From the NCBI GenBank assembly GCA_022059125.1, contig JAEUWY010000023.1:434001-498000 (forward strand): a DNA stretch of 64,000 bases, given 5' to 3'. The notes under the pieces were generated by a model. That model saw only the letters and a program-made list of their open reading frames with translations, searched no databases and was not told the origin of the DNA. Of this stretch, positions 22,482 to 34,660 are shown one piece after another; position 1 is the first letter of the stretch, and each line of letters starts with the position of its first letter. A program made the position numbers and the translations under genes. Origin of the DNA: Corynespora cassiicola (taxonomy: Eukaryota > Ascomycota > Dothideomycetes > Pleosporales > Corynesporascaceae).

Positions 22482-23315
22482 CTACTCCCTCCCCTCCCTC
22501 CAAGTCTCCACAAGACTATGAATCAACTCGACCGTAACGTCTACCCCAAGGCTAATCTCCTCCTCACCCCTAAGCATTGGAACATGCATAAACGCCACAT
22601 CCCTATCCCCCGACTTCCCCGCTGTCTCCGCCTCCGCAAGCGCAGCATAGTAAATAAACCCGCAGAGGTAGATTCCAACCGCATCACTCCACCTCACCTC
22701 ATCATCTTGAATACTCTGCAACTCCCTCAACGGTGCCAAAACATCCTGCTCCACCGCCACCTTCACCCCTCCCTCCTCCCTCCTCCACCCCCCACGATTC
22801 GGAAACGGCCACTCGAACCCTGCCGTCCGCTGCGTCCACTTTTCTACCGTAGCATTCAGATCCAGCTCCGTGCTCAGAAGCTGCGGCAGGTCCGCCCACA
22901 GCGCCTCGCTCTCCGCCTCGGTGAAAACCTGCCCATCCACGTCCTCGATCAGATCGAAGAATCCGCGCTCGCTCGTCTGCTCGACGGCGAAGTACTGCCG
23001 GCCCTCGGCTACGCCGATGTGCAGCGAGATGTCGGGCTGTAGGGAGGAGACGAGCTGGGGCACGGTTTCGATGGTGGGGTGGTAGGCGACGGGGATGGCG
23101 GTGGGGTGGACGATGATTTCGATGTTGCCGGGGAGGGTTGCGGGGAGGGATTGGGCGATGGCGAAGGAGGGATTTATGTCTACGGTGCCGAAGGGCTGGG
23201 GTGGGGAGAGGGTTGTTAGTTTGGGTGGGGGCGGAATGGGATGGAATGAGGAGGGGATGCTCACCCCGAACCCGGTTACGAGGACGCGGGTGATGGCTTG
23301 GGTGACGGGTGCCAT
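22482..23315 (-). CDS. Pyroglutamyl peptidase I-like cysteine peptidase (family C15), 254 aa
   Basis: Exon 1 is 23315-23265 and exon 2 is 23195-22482. The 69-nt intron (GTGAGC..CCCCAG) has no stop and a length divisible by three. An unspliced reading is therefore open too, but only splicing restores the family motif TGFGPF with the following NPSF. The catalytic Glu (HIGVAEGR), Cys (YLCGFIYY) and His (FMHVP) are all visible in order. C15 enzymes remove an N-terminal pyroglutamate (5-oxoproline) from peptides in the cytosol. A Trp/Arg-rich insert (residues ~140-175) between the Glu and Cys motifs is longer than in bacterial members and common in fungal ones. It is 31 kb from the oxoprolinase-like gene, so a functional link is only a possibility. 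Confidence 0.85.
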   Translation of the reverse strand: MAPVTQAITRVLVTGFGVSIPSSFHPIPPPPKLTTLSPPQPFGTVDINPSFAIAQSLPATLPGNIEIIVHPTAIPVAYHPTIETVPQLVSSLQPDISLHIGVAEGRQYFAVEQTSERGFFDLIEDVDGQVFTEAESEALWADLPQLLSTELDLNATVEKWTQRTAGFEWPFPNRGGWRREEGGVKVAVEQDVLAPLRELQSIQDDEVRWSDAVGIYLCGFIYYAALAEAETAGKSGDRDVAFMHVPMLRGEEEISLGVDVTVELIHSLVETWREGRE

Positions 23316-24536
23316 ATTGAGTTCAATTTCGAGTAGATTGGGATTCGGGTGCGGACCTGGGATCTGGAAAGGCTTTATACGACAGAGTTTGGATGGAACG
23401 GCCGTATGTCGGGCAAGGCGGGTGCCTTGTTCGTGTTAGCAAGTATTCCATTCCTTTGGGTTTCAATAACTTAGGAACACCAGCTTCCTTGATCGTTCTA
23501 GCAAGATTATTGGGAAGGAAACCTAGCGGTCGCTGTAGTGCCATGGCACCTTGCCTGCTGACCGCCTTACATTCACCCTCCCCTGCCTGCGTACTCCGCT
23601 CCGCCACCCTGCTCGCGCGAAATTCCTCCTACCATCCTCATCTCCTCGGAAACATTTCCGAGGAACAGTGTATATTCCCCATCCATCAAATCTCAATCAC
23701 CCAATATGCTCTCAGGACTTCCCACACACCCCAGTCTTCTCCAATTCTCTCCAAACCCGTCCGCCTGCCCGCCAACCCGCCAAGCCCTCCGCCGCTCAAC
23801 TACCCAGGCCCCCCTCCCAGCATCCCGTCCCCGAACCTTAATTCGAGAGCCCGGAGTTCAACGCAATATTGATTCAGGATGCTTTTGGATTCGAGGGCCC
23901 GGGGGTGGGTAGGCAGCGGCTGGGGCGTTGGGAGGCTTGCATATGAAGGATTGCGGGCTTGCGGGCAGGCGATTGGTTCCCGTTCGTTCCTCCTTCCGTT
24001 CTCGTGTGGGCTGGGGTATCGATAACGCACGTAATGAACGTGTGCGTGGGCGTAAGATGTCAGGCCGCCAATGCCGGGATCACTCGCTCGTAACTCATTT
24101 TTTTCTTCTTCTGTTGTGTGACTGCGGCTGTGGTAGTGATTAGATCATACAAATATGGGCTTTTTTTTCAGAGCAGAAGAGGGTGTGCAGGTAGGCATTG
24201 CAAGAAAATAAGAACATCAATTGTTGCCGCAGCCATGTAAAGCTGCGGGCCCCGAAAACAGGGAAGAACTACAATTTGTACAGCAAGCAAAAAGGTTATT
24301 AAGGCCAAGAAGTGGGCATGGGTCTTGATACACATTATACTCCGAGCAGAAAGCTCCACTAGTCCCGCCAACAAAAGAAGCGCCTACGCCTGGGGGGGCT
24401 AGTTGTTTACTCCATCCCGCTCTTCTCGTAACAAATCGCTCGTGAAGTCTTATAGTACAGTACACGTTTTGGGGAAAGGAAAATAAAAAAAACAAGATGA
24501 TAAAGAAATCCTTCTTTGTTATGATAGAACTCGTTT
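23316..24536. other. Intergenic stretch, one doubtful small ORF
   Basis: The ATG-initiated ORF at 23706-23912 (+, 68 codons) has an Arg/Ser/Pro-rich, acid-poor N-terminus resembling a mitochondrial presequence and ends near a GTGGGT donor-like site. No family is recognised and several overlapping frames are also open, so coding is doubtful. The rest should hold the 3' end of the minus-strand nuclear-type gene and the promoter of the peptidase gene. Confidence 0.35.
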
Positions 24537-27512
24537 CTAACGGCTTAGCCTTCGGTCTTCTGCTGGTGGAGGCCCTGGTATCATGACCTTGAATGGCATC
24601 TCCCGTTGTGCCACTGGTCCAGTTGCCATGGGCGGGTAAGGGCTAACGTGTGGGGGTGCGGGCGCCAAAGCGGGCGGTCCACTGCTCTTCGGGCGTGGCG
24701 CCTGTCTGGGCCCATATGGGCTAGGATATGTTGGAGGCTGTTGTGGGGGCAAAGGAGCCGGCGCTAAAGCCCGCGGCATGGCGTTGGAGTTCTGTGGAGA
24801 ACCAGCTAAGAGTGACGGTATGGCTGCTAGCGGTGAGCTTTGCAACTGTTGTATCACAAGTGGAGGAGGCGCAGCATAGGCGAACGGAGACGGTGCTGAT
24901 ACGTACATATCCCCGGGCTGGAGGACATGCTGTGAGGAAGGTTGCGAAGATGGCTGTGACGGTGGTTGCGAAGGAGGCTGCAAAAATGGTTCAGAACCCT
25001 CAATGGAGTTCCGGGGAGCCGCTTCCTGGGAAAACGACTGCGCTTCCGGTGTTTCGGTAGGCGTAGTTACTACGCTTGCAGCAGACGCTCTACCACCCTT
25101 TTTTCCTGTAGATGAGTTTGATCTCGATGGAGGAGGCTTTACTGGCGTGCCATTCTTCTCTTCAAGCTCCTTCTGGCGCGCCTTGCGCTCGGCCCACCAA
25201 ATGGTCATCGACTGGCTGCGTTTTTCGCTTTTAACCCGAGGCTTGCGTCGAGAGCCAGATGCCTGCGTTCCCGCGGAATCCTCTACGTTTGGGTTACTGT
25301 ACTGGCTCAATGGCGTAGTGTTCATATACGAATCGGGAGTTGGTGCTTTCGTAGGCGCACTAAAGCTTGTGTCTTGTGCGCCTGCTGGCTGTGGCGTCGC
25401 TTGAAAAACGGTCTCTGATGAGCCTGGGGCTAGAACAGGAGGCGTTCCGTTCGTCGGCTGGGGGTCGATTGAGAATTGGCCCTGCCCATCACTCATGGAC
25501 TGAAGAAGAGGCGGCGGAATGTTGGTGCCATGCGAATTAGGTGTGGATATGCCGTCTGTCTTCTTCCGGGGACCCTTTTTGATGCCGTAATCGCTTCTCC
25601 GGCCCACGTTCTTGCTCCCCGCCGGTCGTCCTCGCTTTCGATACATGTCCTGTTGACTCTCGTCCAGATCCATCGAGTTCGCATTGGAAGAACCCTCGTC
25701 GCCCGAACTTGTGACCGCGGACTCTTCCCGCATCTCCTGGATACGCTGGTGGAGAAGTCCACTAGGGCCACCCCTGGCTCGCTTCACGCCGCGGGCTTCA
25801 GGCTCGGGGGTTGCGGATGCTTCCTGCGTAGGCTGTGCGTATTTACTGACACCCTTCTTACGCGCGCCGCCCCATCCATTCCCTTTCCGTTTTGGTGGCG
25901 TGTCGGTACCATGTTCACTTCCATCGAATCGACGAGTAGCACGGCGCTGCCTCTTGGTAGTCCTTCCCTCGGCCTCTTCCTCTTCCTCTTCTTCACTGGG
26001 AGCCGCAGAATCAAGCATGTCACGGGTGCGGCGCTGGCGCAATTCCCTCCCACCAGACTTCTCATGACCAGGGCGCTGAGTGAAGGGATCCTGGCAGCCT
26101 GGAGCCTTTTTGGGGTCGAACGTGTAACCATATAAATCAGCCTCTTTCATATCCTCGAAGATCTGATGCACCATTGGGATGCGACCACCCTGTGCCGGCT
26201 TCTTGGGTGGGTGGGCATGTGGCGCGGTCTGAAACGGTCAGTGAAATGTACGAAAAATGAAACCTTTGAGTATTCTTACTCTGGCATCGAGCATCAAGTA
26301 CTCGTCCTGCCACGCCTTGAGGATATACTGGGTGTTTTCGGCTAATGCATAAAGATTTTCAGTGCTTCTTTGGCTCATTGGAAATTTGGTAAGAGCAGCG
26401 ATGATATCCTGCACGTCACTCATAGGCTTGAAACGCGTCTTCAAGAGGTAATCTGCCCTGTCCTCGCATTCAGCTTCCATGGGTAGCGGTTGGTCCTCTA
26501 TCCATGGACCCGGCAAATCCGAGTCGGAGAGAATGTCGTCTTCGGGATCCATGAGCTTTGGAGCAGTTGACTCGGCAGGAGTCAAAGCCTCGTTCGGTGT
26601 TTGAGAAGCTGAATCCTGAGGTACAGAGATCTTGGGTGGCGCACGTTGTGCAGCAGTGGACTCATTTCCATATGTCATGGATATGTCTTCATGCAGTGAC
26701 TCCGGAGGAGTATTCGAATTGTGCTGCACGCCGTGCATCCTCTCTCCTTGGTCGTCGTCATCATCATCGTCTTCGTCGTCTTCATCGTCGTCGTCGTCGT
26801 CCTCGGAAGAGACATCTGCTGTGGGTACTTCCTCTTTGGGATCTGGCGAGTCCTTGGCATCATCGACCGGCGACGTCTGATTGGACGAATCCTCATCGTC
26901 GTCTTCTGCAAGGGGAAACATGGGAGCAGCATTGCGGGTTGGACGAGTCCGAACTGGAGAAACATCTCTCGCAAGGCCGCCTCGTCCTCCTCGTCCACGG
27001 CCTCTGCCTCTGCCGCGGCCGCGCCCTCCACGGCTGCCGCGACTCCCGCGACCACGACCCCTGGGAGTCGGGTGAGATGACGTTGGAACATCGCTCTCTT
27101 CTGTGCTTTCCTCTTCGTCTTCGGAAGACTGAGTGAAAAGTGGAGGAAGAGTGGATGGATCCGACTTGATTTGGCGTGCTCTCCTGGCAGACTTTGGCGA
27201 CTCCTTCAGCGTGTCGAAGAAATCGCGCGATAGTCCAAAGACCATCAGGTAAGGCTCTTCATAGGTGGCGTAAACGTCAGGACCAGCATCAACAGCGTAA
27301 GCCGAGTAATTGGAAGAAGAGCGCGTGGCTTTTCTCGTACTTGGGACATTGGTCTGGCTAGAAGTTGATCTGGGTGCGGCGCCCTCGACCTTGTCTTTGG
27401 ACGAGGTCGAAGGCTTGTTGCCCCGTCCTGAACGGGTACGCATTGGCGGCTCATCTTGCAGAGTATTGCGCCTTTGCGACCCGCGAGCCGGGTGATTCCT
27501 CGAGGGAGGCAT
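24537..27512 (-). CDS. Large low-complexity nuclear-type protein with GR-rich, acidic and AT-hook segments (974 aa)
   Basis: Exon 1 is 27512-26280 and exon 2 is 26228-24537, joined in phase 0 by a 51-nt GTAAGA..TTTCAG intron. The conserved-looking core spans the junction (LYALAENTQYILKAWQDEY.. then TAPHAHPPKKPAQGGRIP, residues ~383-430) and reads as a folded domain. Around it are disordered parts: a Gly-Arg repeat (residues ~148-180), a run of Asp/Glu near 235-260, a bipartite basic stretch (KRQRRATRR), an AT-hook-like KRGRPAGSKN near residue 610, an SMTIWWAERKARQ segment near 760, and a Pro/Gln-rich C-terminus. This composition suggests a chromatin or RNA-associated nuclear protein. I do not recognise the family and assign no specific role. 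The start ATG 27512 faces MTC1 divergently. Confidence 0.7.
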
Positions 27513-28030
27513 CAGTAGGGCAAATCATGCAAAGATCCAGTAGCAGTCCTCGACGGTCGCTTGAATTAATCAAACTGTTGATTTCTGCATGTATGCATCC
27601 GTCAAGGCGTAGCGTGGATCTCAGGGAGACGGTTCAGATGCAGATGCAAATACAGACAATCAAAATTAGTCGCAGCCGGAAAAGATGGCGCGGAAGTAGT
27701 GTACAGGGCTCCAGGAATCAAGTCCGGGCCAGGCGAAATGAATTCTGGAATGGAAAGGTGAGAAGGGTGTTGATGTGGTGATCTTTGTCTGGACGCTCGT
27801 GGCTGCTTCAGCAAAACCCATCCTTGGAGTCTTGGCACCGCCTCGCTGGGCCAATCAGGGGCCGCCGCGCTAATGACTGGCATCCATCATCGGGGATCCA
27901 TACACGAGTGGATGCACTCAACCTCCACAATAGCTGCTCGCGACATCGTGCTCTTGTCCCGCCTCCCCGCCCCCCTTTATCCCCAATTGTTTTCTCGTGA
28001 GATTCACCGTGCAGCGCACCCACACTCGCT
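27513..28030. promoter_or_regulatory. Divergent promoter between the nuclear-type gene and MTC1
   Basis: 518 bases between two divergent starts. No canonical TATA box was seen near either start, as is usual for housekeeping fungal promoters. A pyrimidine-rich tract (CCCGCCTCCCCGCCCCCC) lies at about 27958-27975, just upstream of MTC1. Confidence 0.35.
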
Positions 28031-29612
28031 ATGCCTGAGAAGACGCCCGAGGAGCTTCTTGCGGAGCTCGAAATGGAGGCGGCCGCGCCAGCTGCTCCCC
28101 CGCCCAAGAGCTCCAAAGCACCCAAGGCCCCCAAGATCACGCGGAAGAGCTCCGAGCAGGAGACTGATGCCCTTAACGAGCTCGAGGAGCTGGAGGCACT
28201 AGGCAAGATGCAGCGACCCGAAGCTCCGCGTCCATCGAGCCGTCCAAACACGCCCAAACTGTCGTCGTCGTCGACCACGTCCAGCAACCCGCGCAAGACC
28301 GGCGTCGCAACGCCCTCGTCGACCGGATCCGCGCGCACGAGCGAGGACAGGCCTGCACCTCCGCGCAAGTCGGGCGAGAGTGCCAGGTCCTATCACCAGA
28401 GCTTCGCACCCACCCAGGAGGAACCACCTAAGCCAGCGCCTGAGCCCACGCAGCAGTCTGGCGGCTCATGGTGGGGAGGACTACTATCTACCGCAACGGC
28501 CACGGCAAGCGCAGCCCGCAAGCAGGCCGAGGCTGCCTACCAAGAGATCCAGAAGAACCAGGAAGCACAGCGTTGGGCAGAGCAGGTCCGCGGAAATGTC
28601 GGAGCTCTGCGCGGCATTGGTACGTCCTGCGGGCTATGCATTCTACATTGGCCTATCCTAACACACATCAGGCGGTGAACTCGGCAAGCATGCCCTACCA
28701 ACCTTCACCAACATCCTCCACACGCTCGCACCCCCCATCGCACAGCACGAACGCCTGCAGATTCACATTACCCACGACCTCATCGGATACCCATCGCTTG
28801 ACCCCATCATCTACCAGACCTTTTCCAATGTCATGTCTCAGGTTGAGGGCGGCGATCTGATGGTTATCCAACGTGGTTCCGAATCTACACAGCGCAGTTC
28901 GGTCGAGGGCTACCGGGGAGGTGGTGGTGGTTGGAACGACGGCCCATGGTGGCGGCACACCGACAAGCGAGACGTTGGCCTTGTCAACGGACTAGTTGAA
29001 GGCACAAAGCTCACCAGGGTGAGTGCTGAGGCATATGCAAACGAGTTCTTTGCCGCAAGAGGAGGCATCGAGGAGGCGGCGAAGCAGGCGACCGAAGTCC
29101 TCAGCGAAACCAACCCCGTGCGGAGCAGCGACATCTTCCTCGCTATCCAAGCCATTAGCTACCCCAACCCAGAGGAGCTTTTTGGCAGCTCCGCCTCGGC
29201 AGAGGAGAAGAAGGAGGGCGGTGTTGAGGAGCAAAAGGATGAGGACGAGCTCGTCGTCTTCGCCGTCTACCTCCACGACCCTATCCATGGCATTAGCTTC
29301 AAGACGGTGAGTCAGTCATTCCCCGTCAAGTGGGTTCAGTGGCTCGATGCGCCTGTGCCCGCGGGCATCGAGGGCGAGGACGGCCAATTACCAGAGGAGA
29401 TCCGGGAGATCATCGAGACGGGTGGGGTGGATCCAAGGGAATGGGTTGCCGAATGGATGGAAGAGACGATCGGCCTTAGCGTGGGTATCGTTGCACAGCG
29501 ATACGTCGCCCGCAGAATGGGCGTCGGAGAAGGAGGCATTGGACGGGGCAAGGCCCGTGAGGCCATTGTTGAGGCGGGCGGCGGCGAGGCGGCGAGAGCT
29601 GGTCTCATCTAA
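28031..29612 (+). CDS. MTC1: Mtc1-like protein (maintenance of telomere capping 1), two exons (509 aa)
   Basis: Exons 28031-28619 and 28672-29612 join in phase 1. The N-terminus (PEELLAELE, then LNELEELEALGK) is acidic and helical. Next come a Ser/Pro-rich linker and the conserved segment beginning with SWWGGLLSTATATASAA and QRWAEQV. The C-terminal half is a globular domain (YGLG-like TNILHTLAPPIAQHE.. to WLDAP.. EWVAEWMEETIGLSVGIVAQRYVARR). This order is typical of fungal Mtc1/DUF5427 proteins. In yeast, mtc1 mutants affect the growth of cells with defective telomere caps; the biochemical activity is not known. Converges with the DUF2462-like gene downstream. Confidence 0.8.
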
Positions 29613-30018
29613 GCTTCATGATTGACGCAAGTTTTTTTTTTCCTCTCTATCTAATCTACATGGAAAGGCGCAGGGAGCTCTTTTTGGGAATATAGGTCTC
29701 CGTATTGGCGCCGTGTGGGTTTTTGTAGGAACTGAAGGGCTGCTGGCTGAGTTTGCACCGCCAGTATGCGCTGATGATTGGCCATCTGCTGGTCTGATGA
29801 TTCTGCTGTGTCTTGCCCATTTTGTGCCCATGTGTTTCCAAACGCATGCGTGAATCGCAGCCATGTTATCTGCACGCAACCCAATGCGCTTCATGGTGCC
29901 TTCCTCATGTCGTGTTCCCTCCCCATTCGCCGTACCCTATTATCACAACTTTCCCCGCCAGATTCGTCTCATCATACCAACCCCGCCTCCAGAATCGAAG
30001 AAGTGCTCTCGTTGCCGT
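29613..30018. other. Convergent 3' intergenic region
   Basis: 406 bases between the stops of MTC1 (+) and the DUF2462-like gene (-). A T-run of 10 follows MTC1 by about 20 bases. It probably carries both 3' UTRs. No gene was seen. Confidence 0.5.
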
Positions 30019-30380
30019 TCACTTCTTCGCCTCCTTTTCCTTGCGGTCCTTCTTCCCACCCTTCAACATCTCCAAATGCCCCGCCTTCTCCGCGAGCAGC
30101 TTCTCCGTTTTGGCCGTCAGCCCCGAGGTGCTCTTCTTCTTGATCTTGTTCTGCTGGATCAGGGAGGCCTTTTTGGGTTTTATGACACGGTTTCCGCGCT
30201 TGGGGCCGTGGGCAGTGGGCCTGTGGGAGAAGAGCAGGATGTCAGTTGAATTCGGGTCAAGACGGGAGCGTGAAGCACATTCGACAGGGTGGGGAGCCCA
30301 GCCGAAGGGAATGGAAAAGAATGGGAGACGTACTTCTTCGAGGAGCCACCCGGCTTGTTCTTCACGAGGCCTTGCGCCAT
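30019..30380 (-). CDS. Small Lys-rich DUF2462/UPF0390-like protein, two exons (82 aa)
   Basis: Exon 1 is 30380-30334 and exon 2 is 30220-30019, joined in phase 2 by a 113-nt GTACGT..CACAG intron. The product starts MAQGLVKNK, contains [14 protein letters not shown], and ends with [17 protein letters not shown] followed by a Lys/Glu tail. This start and end are the signature of the short, very basic DUF2462 family found across eukaryotes (related to human C19orf53). The pI and Lys content suggest nuclear/nucleolar RNA or ribosome-assembly association, which is inference. Length fits the family (about 80-100 aa). Confidence 0.8.
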
Positions 30381-31398
30381 GGTGATGGTCGTTCGCTGTG
30401 GGACCGCGAGCGACGCAAGGAATGGATCTCGGCCCAGGCAAAAATCTCGTCTCGGATGGCTGAAAACGTTCCTTCCAGGCGCCTCCCAAGCCGGCAGTTG
30501 GGTATTTCGACGCGCTAGTACGGAGCAACAACACAGCGAAGGCAGCTTCGGCTCAGTCCAGCAGCGCGCAAAAGTAAAAGTCGCCTGCACACTAGCGCCC
30601 CCAGGAAATTCGCGATGCTTGGCGAGCAATCGCCCTTGCCAAGCGTCCACTAGCGCGTCCCGGAATGGACTAGCGCCATGTGGGGTTTCCGTCCCATTTA
30701 GCCGCGTGCTGAGCTCCCCTCACGCTGGTTTCTGGCCGCGGACCCGAAGTCAGGAGTCATGTGAGCGGGCGACCGGGCTTGGAGTGTGAGGCTGAGGCGC
30801 GGCGGGTCATTTTTGCCGGTTGAGTGAGTGAGTGGTGCGAGAGGCTGGGGCTTGGATGTGGGGTTAGGAAGATGGGATGGGCCGAGGTATGGGAAAGAAG
30901 TTTGTAGAGAGAGTGGTGCAGACGGCTTCGCTGCGCCCAAGATTGACGGTTGAAAGGCCTTGTGATGGGCATACTCAGATCGAAGCTCTCAGCATGTATG
31001 CTGTGTTCCAGGAACCCGAGTCCCAACTTGCAGCATCACGGCTTCTAGAACGATCAGTATTGGAGGGGTAGGGAGCTCCATGGCGGCTGCAACGCTCTTT
31101 TGCAGCACTTTATCCATACAATACCCGGGATCGTCAATATCGGACCGTTGCTAGGCATGCATTGGGACCGGGCCCTGGGGTCGCGGACCTTGGAAGCGCG
31201 GCGAGAGGGCAAAGAGCGTCACTTCCTGGGAAATTCTGGAGCTTGCAGCTCTTGAGCTAGCATATTAAGGGGATAGACGCGTCAAGGGCTTGGGGACTGC
31301 TATATGAATTGCACAGTTCCCCCCGGTCCTGGAGGTGCAGCAGAGGCAGGTCGAGCTCTCGAAGAAAAGCCGTCTGCGGTTGTCCAATCTGTTTCGTC
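30381..31398. promoter_or_regulatory. Divergent upstream region, DUF2462-like gene / GH115
   Basis: 1,018 bases between two divergent starts. It should contain both promoters. ORFs here overlap each other in several frames and none has a recognisable product. No clear CreA or XlnR site series was identified by eye. Confidence 0.3.
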
Positions 31399-34300
31399 AT
31401 GGAGCTCTTTTCAAGGGCCGCGCTGCTAGGCCTCATCTCTCTTTCTGTCACAGGGTCAGCCTTTGCGAGCACGCCGTTTGATCGCACGCTTTCAATTGGT
31501 TTTGCCGCGGACAATGGCAGCTACCTGCTAGCTTCGCGGTCAGAGCATGTCAGTCTGATCCTCGACGCGGCAGATTGGCCCGGCGTGTTGCGCGCGGCGC
31601 ATGATCTTGCCATCGACTTTGGACGCGTTACGGGCCTCAATGGCACCTTGACGGCGACTGGAACGGGTACTGCGAATGCCTCGACTATCTTCAACGTCAC
31701 TGGCATTAGCGAGGATTGGAGCGTGGGCTCCGCTGGTGGCAATGGCAGCTACGGAACAGGGTCGGTCGCCGGAACTATCATCGCAGGCACAATCGGAAAC
31801 TCGAGCTATATTGATGCCCTGATTGAGGCTGGCAAGATCGATGTCAGCGAGATTGAGGGAAAATGGGAAGCCTACGTTACGGCGGTCGTCCAAAACCCCA
31901 CCAATGATACTGAAGCGGCGTTCGTCATTGCTGGTAAGACTTCACCCATCCCAACTCCAATTGATTGAAAGCCAACCATTCATAGGCGCCGACCGACGCG
32001 GCACTATTTACGGCCTCTACGATGTCTCTGAGCAGATCGGTGTCTCGCCATGGCACTGGTTCGCTGACTTTGCGCCCAAGTCCCGCGACGAAATCTATGC
32101 CCTAGACTCCACCAGGGTACAAAAGTCACCCACCGTCAAATACCGCGGTTTATTCATCAACGACGAGGCACCCGCTCTGACCGGTTGGGCGCGCAAGTGG
32201 TGGCCTGATTCCCAGTATGGAGCTCCCTTTGGCGCGGAGTTCTACTCCCATGTCTTTGAGCTCCTGCTGAGGCTCCGGGCCAACTACCTCTGGCCTGCCA
32301 TGTGGAACGGCATGTTTAATGTCGATGACCTCCGCAACCAACCCCTCGCCGACGAGTACGCAATTGTCATGGGTACTTCGCACACTGAGCCCATGGATCG
32401 AGCTACCCAGGAATGGAGCAAGGTCGCCAAGGGCGCAGAATCTGGTTGGTCATGGGCCACCAACAACGAAACCTTGTACGAGTACTTCATGGAGGGTGCT
32501 ATGCGTGCAAAACCGTATGAGAACGTCATAACCATTGGCATGCGCGGATACCACGACACGGCCATGTCGGCGGATGTCCAGACCGAAGTCCTCGAGGCCG
32601 TCGTTGATGCTCAGCAAGAAATCATGGACAAGGTCTGGGGCAATGCGACCGAGGTTCCACAAGTATGGTGCTTGTACAAAGAAGTTCAGGACTACTTTGA
32701 GGCTGGCATGAGGGTTCCGGACCATGTCATTCTTCTGTGGACTGAAGACAACTTCCAGAATATCCGGAGGCTGCCGGTTGGAGAGGAGAAGCAGCGCTCC
32801 GGCGGTGCAGGTGTTTACTACGTGAGTGTGATGGTATATTTTGTTTGCACGGAGAACTTACAAGCTGTAGCACTTCGACTACGTCGGCGACTCGCGAAAC
32901 CACAAGTGGATCAACAACGTCCAGCTCCAAAAGGTCTACTCTCAGATGCGCCTCGCCTTAGACCGCGATGCAGACCAGCTCTGGATCGTCAACTCTGGTG
33001 ACATCAAGCCCTACGAGATCCCGCTCAGCCACTGGTTCGATATCGCCTACGACATTGAGCTGTACGATGATACGAGCGTGCCAGCCTGGCTCGAGTCTTG
33101 GGCTGCTCGTAACTTTGACGAGGAGCATGCAAGTGCCATCTCCGAAATCATGGACAAGTATGGCTTCCTCGCTGGCATGCGCAAATTTGAATGGGTCGAG
33201 CCCGGCAGCTACTCGGTGCTCAACTACGAGGAAGCTGACAACCTCCTCGCTCAATGGGAAGACATTGGCGCGAAGGCGCAGGCCATCTACGATATACTTC
33301 CAGAAGCTCAGAAACCCTCCTTCTTCCAGACCATTCTCCACCCTGTTCTCGCCGGTGGCAACCACGTCGATATTCAGGTCTCTGGTGCTAGGAACCAGAT
33401 TTACTCTGGCCAGGCCAGGACCAGCGCCAACAAGTGGTTCCAACGTGTAATTGATGGAATGAAAAAGGACCACAACCTAACGAGGCAGTATCATACCATT
33501 TTGGATGGAAAGTGGGAGCACATGATGGACCAGACTCATCTCGGGTACCAGGGCTACTGGTCAGTATTCTACACTCTTCTAAATAATGCATCTAACATAT
33601 CCCCTGCAGGCAACAACCCATGCGCCAATCTACCCCCTTCCTCCGCTGGGTAATGGAAATGGAGCGCTCCCTTGCTGGAGACCTAGGCGTCGCTATTGAA
33701 GGCTCTAACGCCACCGTTCCTGGTGATGACATCTGGCACACGAACGGCGCCAACTCACTCGACCTGCCACCCATCAACCCCTTTACTCCTCCCCGCTGGA
33801 TCGACATCTTCACCGTCGGCACCCAAACCTTCGACTGGAACATTACTGCTGAGCCCTTTGTCCAGCTCACCCAATCTTCTGGCACTCTTGCCCCCGGTGA
33901 CGACGACATCCGCGTCTACATCTCCATCGACTGGTCTCAACTCCCCTCTGACTACAACAAGCGCACCACCCTCAACATCTCCAGCAGCACCGACTACGGC
34001 GCACAGTTCACAGCCCCAAAAATCAACATTATCGTCAACAACACGCAGCTCCCCGACGACTTCGACAACGGCTTTGTCGAGGGCTCCGGTCTGGTTGCTT
34101 GGGAGGCGGAGCACTACTCGCGCATCACAACGCCTTCCAACAACTCGACGAGTGACCTGAGCTTCTCAGTGTTGCCACACTACGGTCGCACCAAGTCGGC
34201 AATCAAGCTCAAGGACCCACTAGCAGAGGGTCTGACCACCGAGACGGCTCCCGCCCTCGAGTACGACTTCTACACCTTCACGCCCACGACTGATGCCAAG

Positions 34301-34660
34301 GGGCTCAATGTCACCCTCATTTTGTCGCCAACGCTGAATGTTAACCCCAAGGTACCGCTTGCATATGTGGCTCAAGTAGATGATTTGCCGGAGCAGCGGA
34401 GGCAGTATGTCATTGATCAAAAGCAGCCCGACTTCCCGGTTGGGTGGGGCACGGCGGTCGCTCAGAATGCGTGGTATAACACTACAAACTGGGGAGCCGT
34501 GGAGCCAGGGAAGCATACGCTCAAACTGTGGCTGGTGGAGGCGAACGTAGTGGTTCAGAAGGTGGTTGTTGATTTGGGAGGGGTAAGGACGAGTCATAAT
34601 GGCCCACCTGAGAGTTGGAGGGTGGGAGGTGAGAATCAGACGGAGAGTATTTGGGGATGA
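31399..34660 (+). CDS. Secreted glycoside hydrolase family 115 (xylan alpha-glucuronidase), 1036 aa
   Basis: Four exons, 31399-31933, 31986-32821, 32871-33559 and 33610-34660, join in phases 1, 0 and 2. The N-terminus is a signal peptide (MELFSRAALLGLISLSVTGSAFA). Family GH115 hallmarks are visible: AADRRGTIYGLYDVSEQIGVSPWHWFAD-like opening (residues ~179-205), RGLFINDEAP, RLRANYLWPAMW, LLWTEDNFQNIRRLP, and a spliced VYYHFDYVGDSR..KWIN motif that crosses the second intron. GH115 enzymes remove 4-O-methyl-glucuronic acid from internal xylose units of glucuronoxylan. The length is within the usual fungal range (about 950-1,050). Many N-glycosylation sequons (NGS, NAS, NNT) fit secretion. The gene stands alone with no other xylan enzyme beside it. 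Confidence 0.9.
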
